Below, in pieces: positions 32,313 through 40,644 of a stretch of 64,000 nt of DNA. Position numbers and translations under genes: made by a program. The stretch is taken from NCBI RefSeq assembly GCF_028657945.1, contig NZ_CP059693.1, positions 3,348,001 to 3,412,000 on the forward strand. Direction: 5' to 3'. Numbering within the stretch: position 1 is the stretch's first letter; each line of letters starts with the position of its first letter. The notes beneath the pieces were generated by a model. That model saw only the letters and a list, made by a program, of their open reading frames with translations. It did no database searches and was not told where the DNA came from. The DNA is from Thalassomonas haliotis. GTDB taxonomy: Bacteria; Pseudomonadota; Gammaproteobacteria; Enterobacterales; Alteromonadaceae.

Positions 32313-33661
32313 GATGCCAACCCCTTAATCAGCAACATCACTTCGACCCTGCGGTTGCGGCTCCTGTTTTCATCACTGTTATTAGCCGCCAGCGGCTGGC
32401 TGTCGGCAACCCCCCGGGCATATATGCGCCCGGGACGGACCGTCAGGGATGCCAGCCAGGCTTTAACAGCATTGGCCCGGCTCAGGGAAATACTCCAGTT
32501 TGATTCAGCTTTGCCGGTAGAGTCGGTATGACCCACCACCAGCACTGAACCCTGATAACCGTCAAGTATCGCCTTAAAAGCCACCTTATCCGGTAAAAAC
32601 TGGCTATCCGGCACCTGACTGCCGCTGGTAAAGAGTGCGCTATGCTTTAGGCGGATCACGACAAAATCTTGCGCCAAATCGACACTGACCAGACCCTGCT
32701 TGATATCCTGGGAAAACAGCCTCCTGATCCTGTCCAGTACAGGACCAGTGGTTTGCCCTGCAATTTCCTTAGCCTTGCCATTAACTATGCCCCGATCGGG
32801 CGCCTGCTGCTTTTCCCAACTGATTAACTCCTGCCAGGCGACATCCGACAAATGCCGGTATACAGGTTCAACCTGACCGCGTAATAAAAAGAAAAAAGAA
32901 AAATAGCCAATGGCCAGGACAATTAACATCAATGAAAAAAGCAGGTACGGGGATTGGTAAGTCAATGCTTCACCAGCAGGTTCGCAGGCACTTTGCCAGG
33001 CGGGAGACAAGGGGATATTTTCCCCGCGCCGTACCTGTGTAATAGCCGCTGCCAGCTGCTGGTTAATTTTACTCAGGGTGGCACCATTATCTTTGGCGAT
33101 GCGGTATTTGCCGGCAAAACCCAGGCTCAAACAAACATAAATCAATTCCAACAGGTTAATATTCTGCCCCGGCTGTTGTAACAACTTACCCGTTAACTGG
33201 AAAAACTTTTCACCGCCCCAGGTTTCATTATGCAACTTAGCCAGCAAGGTCAGCTGCGCCCAGTGACTGTCATTCCCCCAGGGAGTAGTCAGGACAATTT
33301 CATCCACCAGGCAACACAAAATATAACGTGCCGTCAATGCCGTTTCCCTGCTCTGCCCTGCCTGAACCACCAGGGATTCGAATGCCAATAACTTGTTTTC
33401 TATATCTTGCCTGAGCTGCTCCGCTGTGGTTCCCGGCGCAATGACGGCAACACTGCCGGCAAAAATTAAAATATCATTGGCCGCTGCCAGTAAAGGGTTT
33501 TCCAGGCTGTCCAAACACAGCGGCTGCGTTGCATCTAACCTGGCCCTGACACGGCGGGCAAAATCAACTCCGGCAATTTGTGTTTCTTCACTGCTGTCAC
33601 CGGCTGCCCGTCGTCCCCCCGGGTTCGGTATGCCTATGTTGTTATCATCATGGTTAGACAC
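32300..33661 (-). CDS. tssL: type VI secretion protein TssL with C-terminal OmpA domain
   Basis: DotU-family inner-membrane component. 453 residues: N-terminal cytoplasmic helical DotU domain (about 50-240) with RYILCCLVDEIVLTTPWGND and HNETWGGEKFFQ, a transmembrane helix near 246-266 (LLFSLMLIVLAIGYFSFFFL), and a periplasmic OmpA-like peptidoglycan-binding domain (about 330-453) with VLVVGHTDSTG, LSRANAVKAWL and NRRVEVMLLI. The extended form anchors the complex to the cell wall without needing TagL. Followed by tssM with overlapping codons. Confidence 0.95.
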   Translation of the reverse strand: MSNHDDNNIGIPNPGGRRAAGDSSEETQIAGVDFARRVRARLDATQPLCLDSLENPLLAAANDILIFAGSVAVIAPGTTAEQLRQDIENKLLAFESLVVQAGQSRETALTARYILCCLVDEIVLTTPWGNDSHWAQLTLLAKLHNETWGGEKFFQLTGKLLQQPGQNINLLELIYVCLSLGFAGKYRIAKDNGATLSKINQQLAAAITQVRRGENIPLSPAWQSACEPAGEALTYQSPYLLFSLMLIVLAIGYFSFFFLLRGQVEPVYRHLSDVAWQELISWEKQQAPDRGIVNGKAKEIAGQTTGPVLDRIRRLFSQDIKQGLVSVDLAQDFVVIRLKHSALFTSGSQVPDSQFLPDKVAFKAILDGYQGSVLVVGHTDSTGKAESNWSISLSRANAVKAWLASLTVRPGRIYARGVADSQPLAANNSDENRSRNRRVEVMLLIKGLASWQR

Positions 33662-33662
33662 G

Positions 33663-35000
33663 TTAACTTGTCCTTACCGCCCAAAGATCTAATTTCAGGT
33701 TGGGAAACTTGCTGCCGACATGGATGGCAAGCCCCCCTGATGTTTCCAGGCTTTGCCAATACTGTCCCTGCTGCACCAGTTCAAAATAGACTGTGCCCTT
33801 TTGATAAGGTATCTGCCGGGGCGCCACCGCCAGCGGCGTGATTTGGATCCCGGGCAACTGGACATTCACTAACTCTTTAATTTCCTCTACGGCCCCTATC
33901 TTGACCTGCGCCGGGAAAAACTTCCTTAATTCATCCAGGCCCATATCCGCACTCACCGCCAGTACAAAAGCACTGTTGGTTAACAGCCGTTTATCCGGCA
34001 GTACGGCGACATTCACGCCATATTTGCCATCTTTCAGCGCTATATTGACGGACTTTTGTTCAAGCACGGTACTAAAGGAGGCCTTGAGTTCCCCCAGCAG
34101 AACTTCAAAACACTCAGTCAACTGCCGGTGGTTATACACAGGCAAGTCAGGTGCTAATTTGCCGGCATGGGTAAAGGTTGAAAGCTCGCCAATGATCTCG
34201 ATAAAGAGCAGGAACAGGAAATAAGGGTGGACACAGGCTTGAGAGTTGGCATGTACCAGCCGGGGCAAATAGCGGTTCAGGCAGAGCAACATCAAAAAAT
34301 CAGAGACTTCACTTGCCACCGCCTTGCCTTCAACAGAAACCCGGTTGGCAATTGCCTCGGCCCGGTGGCGAGCGACACTTTCAAGCTCTTCCAGCGCACT
34401 GCTGATATAAGCACAGCTTTTGATATTGATGGTTGAAGCGATAAAATCATGGCTAAGCTCCACCTTGCCGTCCCCTTTGACTTCCTTCACCCGAGCAAGC
34501 GGAATGCAGAGATACTCAGCCCTGTCATCCTTTTCCCTGAGTAATCTTAAATTTAACCCGCAGACTTCAACATGACTTTTTTCGGCGTGATCGCAGCTGG
34601 TATCCCTTAGCGGTATTTCTTCAAGCAAATAACGGCAATAACTGGCTTTTTGCTGGTCGCGGTTAACTTCGGTATTGTTGGCGTGAAAAAGGTATAAACC
34701 CAGATAAATGATCTGTCCGCGGTCCTGCCCGGTGATTTCCAGTGCCGAAGGCAGGTTGTCCCGGTCCGGAACCTCGAAAAAACTGCCGTCGGGGAAAAAA
34801 CCCGATGCCTTTGCCAGGCTTAACTTACCGGCATTAAGTAAAGCGGCATCGATTTCAAGATTTGCCACTCCCCACATGGGGTATTGATAATGGCTGTACT
34901 GACCTTGAATCAGCTGCTCAAAATAACGGGTTTGCTGCTGAAAATGCTGAGGCAGCATCAGCATGCCTTCGCTCCAGACGACTCTTTTTTGCCCGGGCAT
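33663..35000 (-). CDS. tssK: type VI secretion baseplate protein TssK
   Basis: Trimeric adaptor that joins the baseplate to TssL/TssM. 445 residues, usual length. Diagnostic start VVWSEGMLMLPQHFQQQTRYFEQL (first 20 residues after the Met-Pro-Gly lead), and LLCLNRYLPRLVHANSQACVHPYFLF as part of the central domain; the phage receptor-binding-like shoulder is in the first 170 residues. One base separates it from tssL and 5 from tssJ. It is the only baseplate protein in the window; TssE, TssF and TssG are not here. Confidence 0.94.
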   Translation of the reverse strand: MPGQKRVVWSEGMLMLPQHFQQQTRYFEQLIQGQYSHYQYPMWGVANLEIDAALLNAGKLSLAKASGFFPDGSFFEVPDRDNLPSALEITGQDRGQIIYLGLYLFHANNTEVNRDQQKASYCRYLLEEIPLRDTSCDHAEKSHVEVCGLNLRLLREKDDRAEYLCIPLARVKEVKGDGKVELSHDFIASTINIKSCAYISSALEELESVARHRAEAIANRVSVEGKAVASEVSDFLMLLCLNRYLPRLVHANSQACVHPYFLFLLFIEIIGELSTFTHAGKLAPDLPVYNHRQLTECFEVLLGELKASFSTVLEQKSVNIALKDGKYGVNVAVLPDKRLLTNSAFVLAVSADMGLDELRKFFPAQVKIGAVEEIKELVNVQLPGIQITPLAVAPRQIPYQKGTVYFELVQQGQYWQSLETSGGLAIHVGSKFPNLKLDLWAVRTS

Positions 35001-35005
35001 AAACT

Positions 35006-35488
35006 TTACTCCCGGATCTGGGCGTTAATACTTAACTTATTAACCCGGATCAACAACTTTCCCCTGCCAAAAATATACATTTTCTTCTCCGGTACCGCCA
35101 CCAGCTGCCGCCAGGAGGCATTTTCTATATCCATAAAACCGGATACCAGGCCGAAATATTTAGTCTCCTTAGAAATATCAATTTTAATGGTCTCTGTGCT
35201 GCCCGGCTGCACCAGGTAGTCATTGCTCTGAATCAACTCATTACCTAAACCGCCCAGATCTGTCGCCAATAAATCGGTAAAACCGGATTTGGCAAAGTTG
35301 GCATCATTGGTCAGCTGAAATACCCGTAAAAGCACCGGTGACGGATCGCCTGAAAAATTGGGATTGATGTTTTTAACCGCTTCAATTTCATAAACAAAGC
35401 CTATTTCTTTATCCGCAGGAGAGACACAGGCGGTTAAAACAAGCCAAGACAGGGCGGTAAGAGAAATGAGTTTCGGTAATATGGCCAT
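35006..35488 (-). CDS. tssJ: type VI secretion outer-membrane lipoprotein TssJ
   Basis: Outer-membrane lipoprotein that binds the TssM periplasmic domain. Signal peptide with lipobox WLVLTACVS (Cys21); mature part is a transthyretin-like beta sandwich with SPVLLRVFQLTNDANFAKSG and the Gly-Ser-Thr-Glu-Thr turn LVQPGSTETIKIDISKETKY. 160 residues, normal size. Its first base overlaps the last base of the fha gene. Confidence 0.93.
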   Translation of the reverse strand: MAILPKLISLTALSWLVLTACVSPADKEIGFVYEIEAVKNINPNFSGDPSPVLLRVFQLTNDANFAKSGFTDLLATDLGGLGNELIQSNDYLVQPGSTETIKIDISKETKYFGLVSGFMDIENASWRQLVAVPEKKMYIFGRGKLLIRVNKLSINAQIRE

Positions 35489-36936
35489 TATTTGCTTGAC
35501 TCCTGATGTTCCTGATTAAGTTTTAAAACCTGTTGCTCATAGGCCCGGGCAAAATCCTGCCCTAAGAATTCATTGAGATTTTCAGTGATCTTGCGCTCAA
35601 GTTGCTCATGGCTGCTTTTATACTGTTGCCAATACTTAGGTGCAGACAATAAGCTGCGCAGTTTATTGGGGGATGCCGCCGCTGTTTTTTCTATCTGCTG
35701 CGGCGACAGGGTTTGCAGCACTTGCTGCAGGGCCGCCTGAAGCCCGGCAACAAAGGCCATTTCATGAATTTGCAAGTCAGTGATCGCCTGGTTGACCGCG
35801 GCTTTAGCCCCAAGATAAGCGGGTTTCCTGCGGGTAAATAAATGCTCTAAGGCATCTTGTTTATCGACGGAAAACTTCAGCGGGTTGTTGGATTTGGGTT
35901 GAATTGTGGTCATCGCCAGTCTTGAACTTTGCTTAAAAACGGCCCGGCCGTTGATTAGATTGATGATGCCGGCCATGGCTTCGTTCACAACATCGGCAAT
36001 GTCATCAATAAAAGGCTCGGGGTTTTGTAGCAACTCGGGAGGAAGTGCCAGTCCCAACTGACGGCTTAGGGCGGCAACAGCATCAAAACGGTCAACACCA
36101 CCTTTTAGCGGGTTTTCTCCGCTGATGTTCGCAGACAAATCAGGCGCATGGTCAACAGGTTTTTGTCCGACATTAACCTCTGCCATCTCCTGCTGTTTAT
36201 TCGAACTGTTATCGGGTTCAACCGCCGGTGCAAATGTTTGTTGGTCAGTGGGTGGAGAGACCGCTTCGTTAAAATCCCAATCGGTGGGAATTTTCTCCAC
36301 TGCGACCTTATCCGGCTTAAAATAACCATCAAGCGCATTATCGGCGCCATCACTTAATGGTACTTCAGCTAATGGGACTTCACTTTGCCCGTTGAGATCG
36401 GGGCCGGTAAAAGGTGCTGAGGTAAAAGCTTGCTCCAGCGGAGCAATAACATCATCGCCCTCAGCAGAGGTGGCTTCAGCGAAAGGATTAACGCCATTTA
36501 ATATTTGCTGGACAGGATCTGGCTCATTATCCCTTAGAAGATCTTCATCCCGGGAATTATCGCTGCCTTGGCCTGCCTGCACAGCACTAACCGTCACAGC
36601 AGGTTTTTTATCTTCCTTTAATAAAAAGTGCAGCTCATAAGGGCCGATAATAACCGCAGTGCTATTATCGAGTTTGACTCTGTTGCCTTTCCCTATTGCC
36701 TCATCGGCTTCCTTTAACCAGCAGCCATTGGTACTGGTGTCGGTAAAGAAAAAGCTGCCTTGAAAATAATCTATCTGCGCATGTCTGGAGGAAATAAAAC
36801 GTTTCGCATCTTCAAGCACGCAGGTATTGCCTGCCCCTCTGCCTATGGTTGCTCCCCCTTCACCAATATTAATAACCTGCGCCGGCATTTGAGGCTTTTG
36901 AGTATTAACGACGCTAAGTTCTAAAGTGACAGCCAT
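35488..36936 (-). CDS. tagH: type VI secretion FHA-domain protein (Fha/TagH)
   Basis: Phosphopeptide-binding scaffold that activates assembly in response to phosphorylation. N-terminal FHA domain (about 20-100) has ATIGRGAGNTCVLED, FISSRHAQIDY and TNGCWL, i.e. the Gly-Arg, Ser-x-x-His and Asn-Gly residues that hold pThr. A long acidic, Pro/Ser-rich linker (about 120-280) with no predicted fold follows, then a helical ImpI/VasC C-terminal domain (about 300-482, FTRRKPAYLGAKAAVNQAIT). First gene of the minus-strand operon; divergent from the DUF2169 gene across 279 bases. Confidence 0.92.
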   Translation of the reverse strand: MAVTLELSVVNTQKPQMPAQVINIGEGGATIGRGAGNTCVLEDAKRFISSRHAQIDYFQGSFFFTDTSTNGCWLKEADEAIGKGNRVKLDNSTAVIIGPYELHFLLKEDKKPAVTVSAVQAGQGSDNSRDEDLLRDNEPDPVQQILNGVNPFAEATSAEGDDVIAPLEQAFTSAPFTGPDLNGQSEVPLAEVPLSDGADNALDGYFKPDKVAVEKIPTDWDFNEAVSPPTDQQTFAPAVEPDNSSNKQQEMAEVNVGQKPVDHAPDLSANISGENPLKGGVDRFDAVAALSRQLGLALPPELLQNPEPFIDDIADVVNEAMAGIINLINGRAVFKQSSRLAMTTIQPKSNNPLKFSVDKQDALEHLFTRRKPAYLGAKAAVNQAITDLQIHEMAFVAGLQAALQQVLQTLSPQQIEKTAAASPNKLRSLLSAPKYWQQYKSSHEQLERKITENLNEFLGQDFARAYEQQVLKLNQEHQESSK

Positions 36937-37111
36937 GGGTTTTCCAGTCTAGTTATTCAATCACTGGTATTAGATGCATGAAAAATGACTTGGCCTGATA
37001 TCCGATATACAGGCCTTTGAAGCCAGAATTGCCGCAAGCCTTAATTGACGTATAAAAGTGGCACTTACCACCCTTTAAAAATCTAGCACAATATGACAGA
37101 TCCGCTAGTCT

Positions 37112-37190
37112 AATCAGGTAAATGAACTGATTCATTTTTTAGACTTTTTCGGTAAAATCTCGGCTAAACTTAACCTGATTCAATCAGGTT
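37112..37190. promoter_or_regulatory. repeated AATCAGGT/ACCTGATT operator-like sites
   Basis: Between the two divergent type VI transcripts, AACCTGATT (37072-style arm at 37172-37180) and AATCAGGTT (37182-37190) make a perfect 9-bp inverted repeat with one central base, 25 bases before the DUF2169 start. A second weaker pair, AATCAG (37112-37117) and CTGATT (37127-37132), lies 40 bases upstream. The shared half-site suggests a dimeric regulator of both operons. Confidence 0.45.
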
Positions 37191-37215
37191 ATATTAAGGT
37201 TTTACCGGACAGGTT

Positions 37216-38247
37216 ATGTTACAGCTGGTCAACCATACTCCTTTTACCAGTCAGCTCTTGATCACGACCAACCCTGAGGGTGAAGATATTGCCGTACTGT
37301 GCATCAAGGCCAGCTTCAGCTTGTTGCCCGAGGTAATGCTGGCACAAGAGCAACTGCCGGTGCAACTCAGCGATGAATTTATCGGCGATCCGCAAAGCTC
37401 CAGCCTGTTATATGCAAGTGAATGCCTGTTGGCCAAACCCGGACAGGATATCGTGGTAAACGGCGCCGCCTGGTCTCCCACCGGCAAGCCCGAGCCTGTG
37501 TTTGACTGCGGCATCAGCATAGGCAGGTTTGCAAAAAGTATCCGGGTCTTTGGCGATCGCCACTGGCATAAGGGCAATATCAGCACGCCGCTACCGGTAG
37601 TTTCCATGCCCCTCGTTTATGAAAATGCCTATGGCGGCTGTCACCACTTTTTACCCGATCAGCCGCTGTCACCGCAATCTGCCATTTTTTACCCGCAAAA
37701 TCCCATAGGAAAAGGGTTTTGCGGGCGAAGGAAAAAAAAAGACATCCAGGGACTGCCCTTACCTAATCTGGAAAATCCGCAACAACTGATCGCCAATATT
37801 CAAGACACAGTATTGCCCTGGAGCCTGGGATATATTCCCGGCCACTGGTCCCCGAGAAAAGCATACAGCGGCAGCTATGACAGCCAATGGCAGCAGCAGC
37901 GCAGTCCCCTGTTGCCGCTGGATTTTGAGCGAAAATTTTTCCTTACCGGCGCCTATGGCTGCAACCTGCCCCCCGGCTCTCTTGGTGGCGGGGAAAAAGT
38001 AAAACTGACCAACCTGGCAAAACAGGGCTTACTCGACTTTATACTGCCCGAGTGTGAATTCAAGGTAGAAGTGACCTTTGACGGTCAAACTTCCCAGGCC
38101 GAGCTGGCCCTGGAAACCCTGTTATTAGAGCCGGATCACAATCGTTTTTGTTTATTGTGGAAAACAGAAATCAACTGCCACAAAAATCCCTTGCTGTTAA
38201 ATGAAATAGACATTTCCCTCACCAGGGGCCGACACTTTTCCGATTAG
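37216..38247 (+). CDS. DUF2169 domain protein of a type VI effector module
   Basis: 343-residue cytoplasmic protein. The start LQLVNHTPFTSQLLITTNPE and the repeated beta-rich pattern ending WHKGNISTPLPVVSMPLVYENAYGG (first 20 residues quoted in two parts: WHKGNISTP, MPLVYENAYGG) are typical of DUF2169, a family that accompanies VgrG/PAAR effector modules of type VI systems and is thought to act as an adaptor. GYIPGHWSPRKAYSG and AYGCNLPPGSLGGGE are other conserved turns. First of three plus-strand genes leading away from fha; the PAAR-like gene follows after 129 bases. Confidence 0.85.
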   Translation: MLQLVNHTPFTSQLLITTNPEGEDIAVLCIKASFSLLPEVMLAQEQLPVQLSDEFIGDPQSSSLLYASECLLAKPGQDIVVNGAAWSPTGKPEPVFDCGISIGRFAKSIRVFGDRHWHKGNISTPLPVVSMPLVYENAYGGCHHFLPDQPLSPQSAIFYPQNPIGKGFCGRRKKKDIQGLPLPNLENPQQLIANIQDTVLPWSLGYIPGHWSPRKAYSGSYDSQWQQQRSPLLPLDFERKFFLTGAYGCNLPPGSLGGGEKVKLTNLAKQGLLDFILPECEFKVEVTFDGQTSQAELALETLLLEPDHNRFCLLWKTEINCHKNPLLLNEIDISLTRGRHFSD

Positions 38248-38376
38248 GCTGAGCAGGGCAAAAAGATATCGCTCCGGCAATAGCTAAGGCCGGGGGAAAT
38301 TTATTGCAATCCCTCTGGTATAAACGAAAAATTTCTTCTATTGATATACAAGAGTCCCAGTATTTCGGAAAAAGCC

Positions 38377-38757
38377 ATGGCGACAACTGTATATGCCAAC
38401 GGCAGAGGGGTAGTACACAAAAAAAGCGGCGGCATAAGCCTGGTCTTTCCCGATGTCTGTAAAACCCCGACCCCCGGTGGACCTGTGCCTATCCCCTACC
38501 CCAATACCGGCAAGGCATCCGATACCAGCTCAGGCACAAAAAAAGTCAAGCTTGATGGACAGATGGCCATGGTTAAGGGGGCAAACTATTCCACCTCCAT
38601 CGGAGATGAAGCAGGCTCTCTCGGCGGTATTATCAGCGGCGTCACTAAGGGGAAATGTGAATTTATGCTCTATTCCTTCGATGTAAAATTTGAAGGTAAA
38701 AATGTCTGCCGCCTGGGAGATCCCCTGTTTCACAACAAGAAAAACAGTATGGGATAA
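38377..38757 (+). CDS. PAAR-like DUF4150 spike-tip protein
   Basis: 126-residue protein from the ATG at 38377, which has GGAAAAA in front; an earlier in-frame TTG-type start at 38341 lacks support. DUF4150 proteins are PAAR-like tips that sharpen the VgrG spike. Features: NGRGVVHKKSGGISLVFPDV, then CKTPTPGGPVPIPYPNTG with the conserved Cys and Pro turns, VKGANYSTSIGDEAGS, and a final CEFMLYSFDVKFEGKNVCRL followed by DPLFHNKKN. Unlike many DUF4150 proteins there is no C-terminal toxin domain; an effector would have to be a separate protein. The next gene starts 6 bases after the stop. Confidence 0.9.
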   Translation: MATTVYANGRGVVHKKSGGISLVFPDVCKTPTPGGPVPIPYPNTGKASDTSSGTKKVKLDGQMAMVKGANYSTSIGDEAGSLGGIISGVTKGKCEFMLYSFDVKFEGKNVCRLGDPLFHNKKNSMG

Positions 38758-38763
38758 TTTAAG

Positions 38764-39819
38764 GTGGCACCGGCTCATGTGATCAAAAATGTGATAGACA
38801 GCCATTTTGATGAAGCAAACGACTGCTACACGGATCTACTCGCCACAGACAATAGCCGCCAATTCGCTTTATACCGCCATAGGCAACATCAACGCCTGAT
38901 GGCAAACCTCGAAGGCCTGGTATTAAGCGGGGATTACGGCTGGAGCTTATGCCGGGAATGCCTGAAAAGCGATGCTATCAGCGCCGGCGAACATTTTGTC
39001 ATTGCCTTTTTGGCCTTTGAATTAAACGATATCCCTTGTGTCAAAGACATGCTTGGCAATGCCTTTGCCAACCGCGATTTTTTCAAAGCAACCTCAGATG
39101 CCCTCTGTTGGCGCAACTGGCAACAGGCACAATTTTGGGCCAGTCAGTTTAGCCGGTCAGAAACAATCAATGCTCAGCTCCTGGGGCTGCAGGCATTCAG
39201 GTATCACCAAAAGCAAGCACCCTTATCCCTGGCTAAAGCCGTAGAAACAAGCTTTAACGGCAGGCAACAAGCTGCCCTGGACTTTTTATTGAGCGATGTG
39301 ATCACAGATAAAGATATCGAGCTGCTGCCGGTGCTGACTCCGTTTATTACAGGCGATCTCAGCGCCGGTAATTTTACCTTGATTTGCAAGTGCATTAACC
39401 TGCAGGGATTTCACCTGTTCGACCGGCTCCAGCCCTTTATCAGCCGGGAGAATATCAACCAGGAAAAAGCGGTGGCATTTGTTTTTTCCCGTATCACTGA
39501 GCCTAAAAGAAGCCAATGGTTGAACTTATTAAAAGCCCGCCCGAATGCCATCCGCTTATTATTGATTGCCATAGGCGCCATGGCGGAGAGCCGATACCTG
39601 GACTGGGTTATCAAGCAAATGGACGACCCCGAACATGCCCGCTTGGCGGGTAAAACATTCAGTTTGCTCACCGGCATAGATCTCGATGAAAAAGGCTGGC
39701 TATTAAATGATGCCGGTTTGGATCCCGCCTGGCTGGCATATGATTTTGACGAAGCGCTCGACTGGCCGGATAAAAGTCAAATCATCGCCGCTCGCAGCAC
39801 TTGGCAAGACAATCCTTAA
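38764..39819 (+). CDS. TIGR02270-like helical-repeat protein next to PAAR
   Basis: 351-residue all-helical soluble protein starting at GTG (GGGATAATTTAAG upstream). I recognise the start pattern FALYRHRQHQRLMANLEGL and GDYGWSLCRECL as the TIGR02270 family, proteins commonly found beside DUF2169/DUF4150 genes in type VI islands; the rest looks like degenerate HEAT-type repeats. The C-terminal GKTFSLLTGIDLDEKGWLL is also typical. Its role is not established: adaptor, effector or immunity are all possible. It ends the divergent operon. Confidence 0.75.
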   Translation: MAPAHVIKNVIDSHFDEANDCYTDLLATDNSRQFALYRHRQHQRLMANLEGLVLSGDYGWSLCRECLKSDAISAGEHFVIAFLAFELNDIPCVKDMLGNAFANRDFFKATSDALCWRNWQQAQFWASQFSRSETINAQLLGLQAFRYHQKQAPLSLAKAVETSFNGRQQAALDFLLSDVITDKDIELLPVLTPFITGDLSAGNFTLICKCINLQGFHLFDRLQPFISRENINQEKAVAFVFSRITEPKRSQWLNLLKARPNAIRLLLIAIGAMAESRYLDWVIKQMDDPEHARLAGKTFSLLTGIDLDEKGWLLNDAGLDPAWLAYDFDEALDWPDKSQIIAARSTWQDNP

Positions 39820-39985
39820 ACCCAGGGCCATCAGCTAAAAATATTCCTTACCGGGCTAAAGCCTTTTTTCGACTTCCCCCACGGCCCTTCCAGCTGCCAG
39901 CAAGGGCCGCCCGAAAAAATTTTTCAAAAGAATAATCCGTAAAACAAGCCAGGGGCAAAAATGTAACAAAATAAGATAAAAATAC

Positions 39986-40015
39986 TTGCACAAAACTGGT
40001 TAAAAAAGCTACTAT
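39986..40015 (+). promoter_or_regulatory. putative sigma-70 promoter of the small secreted protein gene
   Basis: TTGCAC (39986-39991) and TACTAT (40010-40015) with 18 bases between. An inverted repeat CAGTGT/ACACTG (40024-40045) covers the expected transcript start, suggesting an operator or a 5' stem-loop. Confidence 0.5.
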
Positions 40016-40084
40016 CGTTAACGCAGTGTAATTACGGAAACACTGTATTAACAAAAATAATAATATCATTAATAAGGATTATTT

Positions 40085-40450
40085 ATGAAAAAATTATTAA
40101 CCGCAGGACTTCTCGTTGCTTCTTCTTTCGCTACTTCACAAGCATATGCAGCCGCTATGGAGTGTTATGTCGATACACCAGCCTATGATCATTTTACCAC
40201 GGGCCAATGCTTTGCCATGGTATGGGGTGAGAACAGGGCTACAGCCGTATTTAGAATTAAAGACGCAGCCAGTAAACCTATCAGTTCAGTGATCTGGGAC
40301 GGCGCAGCGAAAAGCTGTGGTACCGGGGGGTCATCCTGCGCTGTTACCATATACTCTTTCAGGCAATACACAGCTACCGCCACCGTGCTTTACCAGGACG
40401 GTACCTGGGGCAGCGCCTCTGCTACCGCCTCGTTTGAAGATGGTCGCTAG
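40085..40450 (+). CDS. small secreted protein (121 aa), function unknown
   Basis: Has a textbook Sec signal peptide (MKKLLTAGLLVASSF to AYA, cut near residue 23) with a strong AAGGATTA ribosome site. The mature protein of about 98 residues has four cysteines (MECYV, GQCFAM, KSCGTGG, SSCAVTIY), probably two disulfides, and a beta-strand pattern with alternate Thr/Ala residues at the end (YTATATVLYQDGTW), like a small Ig-type or lectin-like sandwich. No family recognised. Own promoter, single gene, just beyond the type VI module. Confidence 0.8.
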   Translation: MKKLLTAGLLVASSFATSQAYAAAMECYVDTPAYDHFTTGQCFAMVWGENRATAVFRIKDAASKPISSVIWDGAAKSCGTGGSSCAVTIYSFRQYTATATVLYQDGTWGSASATASFEDGR

Positions 40451-40644
40451 TCGTAAGCCTCACTTGTACTAAAGTGTCCGGGGCAAACGTCATGGTTTGC
40501 CCCTTTTATATCTGTTCTAAAGTTCAGCAGCATACCGGGATCAACAAGCCCGGCGCTGATAATTTAAATTTTTCCCTGACAAAACAAAGATCAGCCCGGA
40601 AAGTAACCGACGCCCGCTTTACGGGCGCCAGAAAAGCTCAGTGC

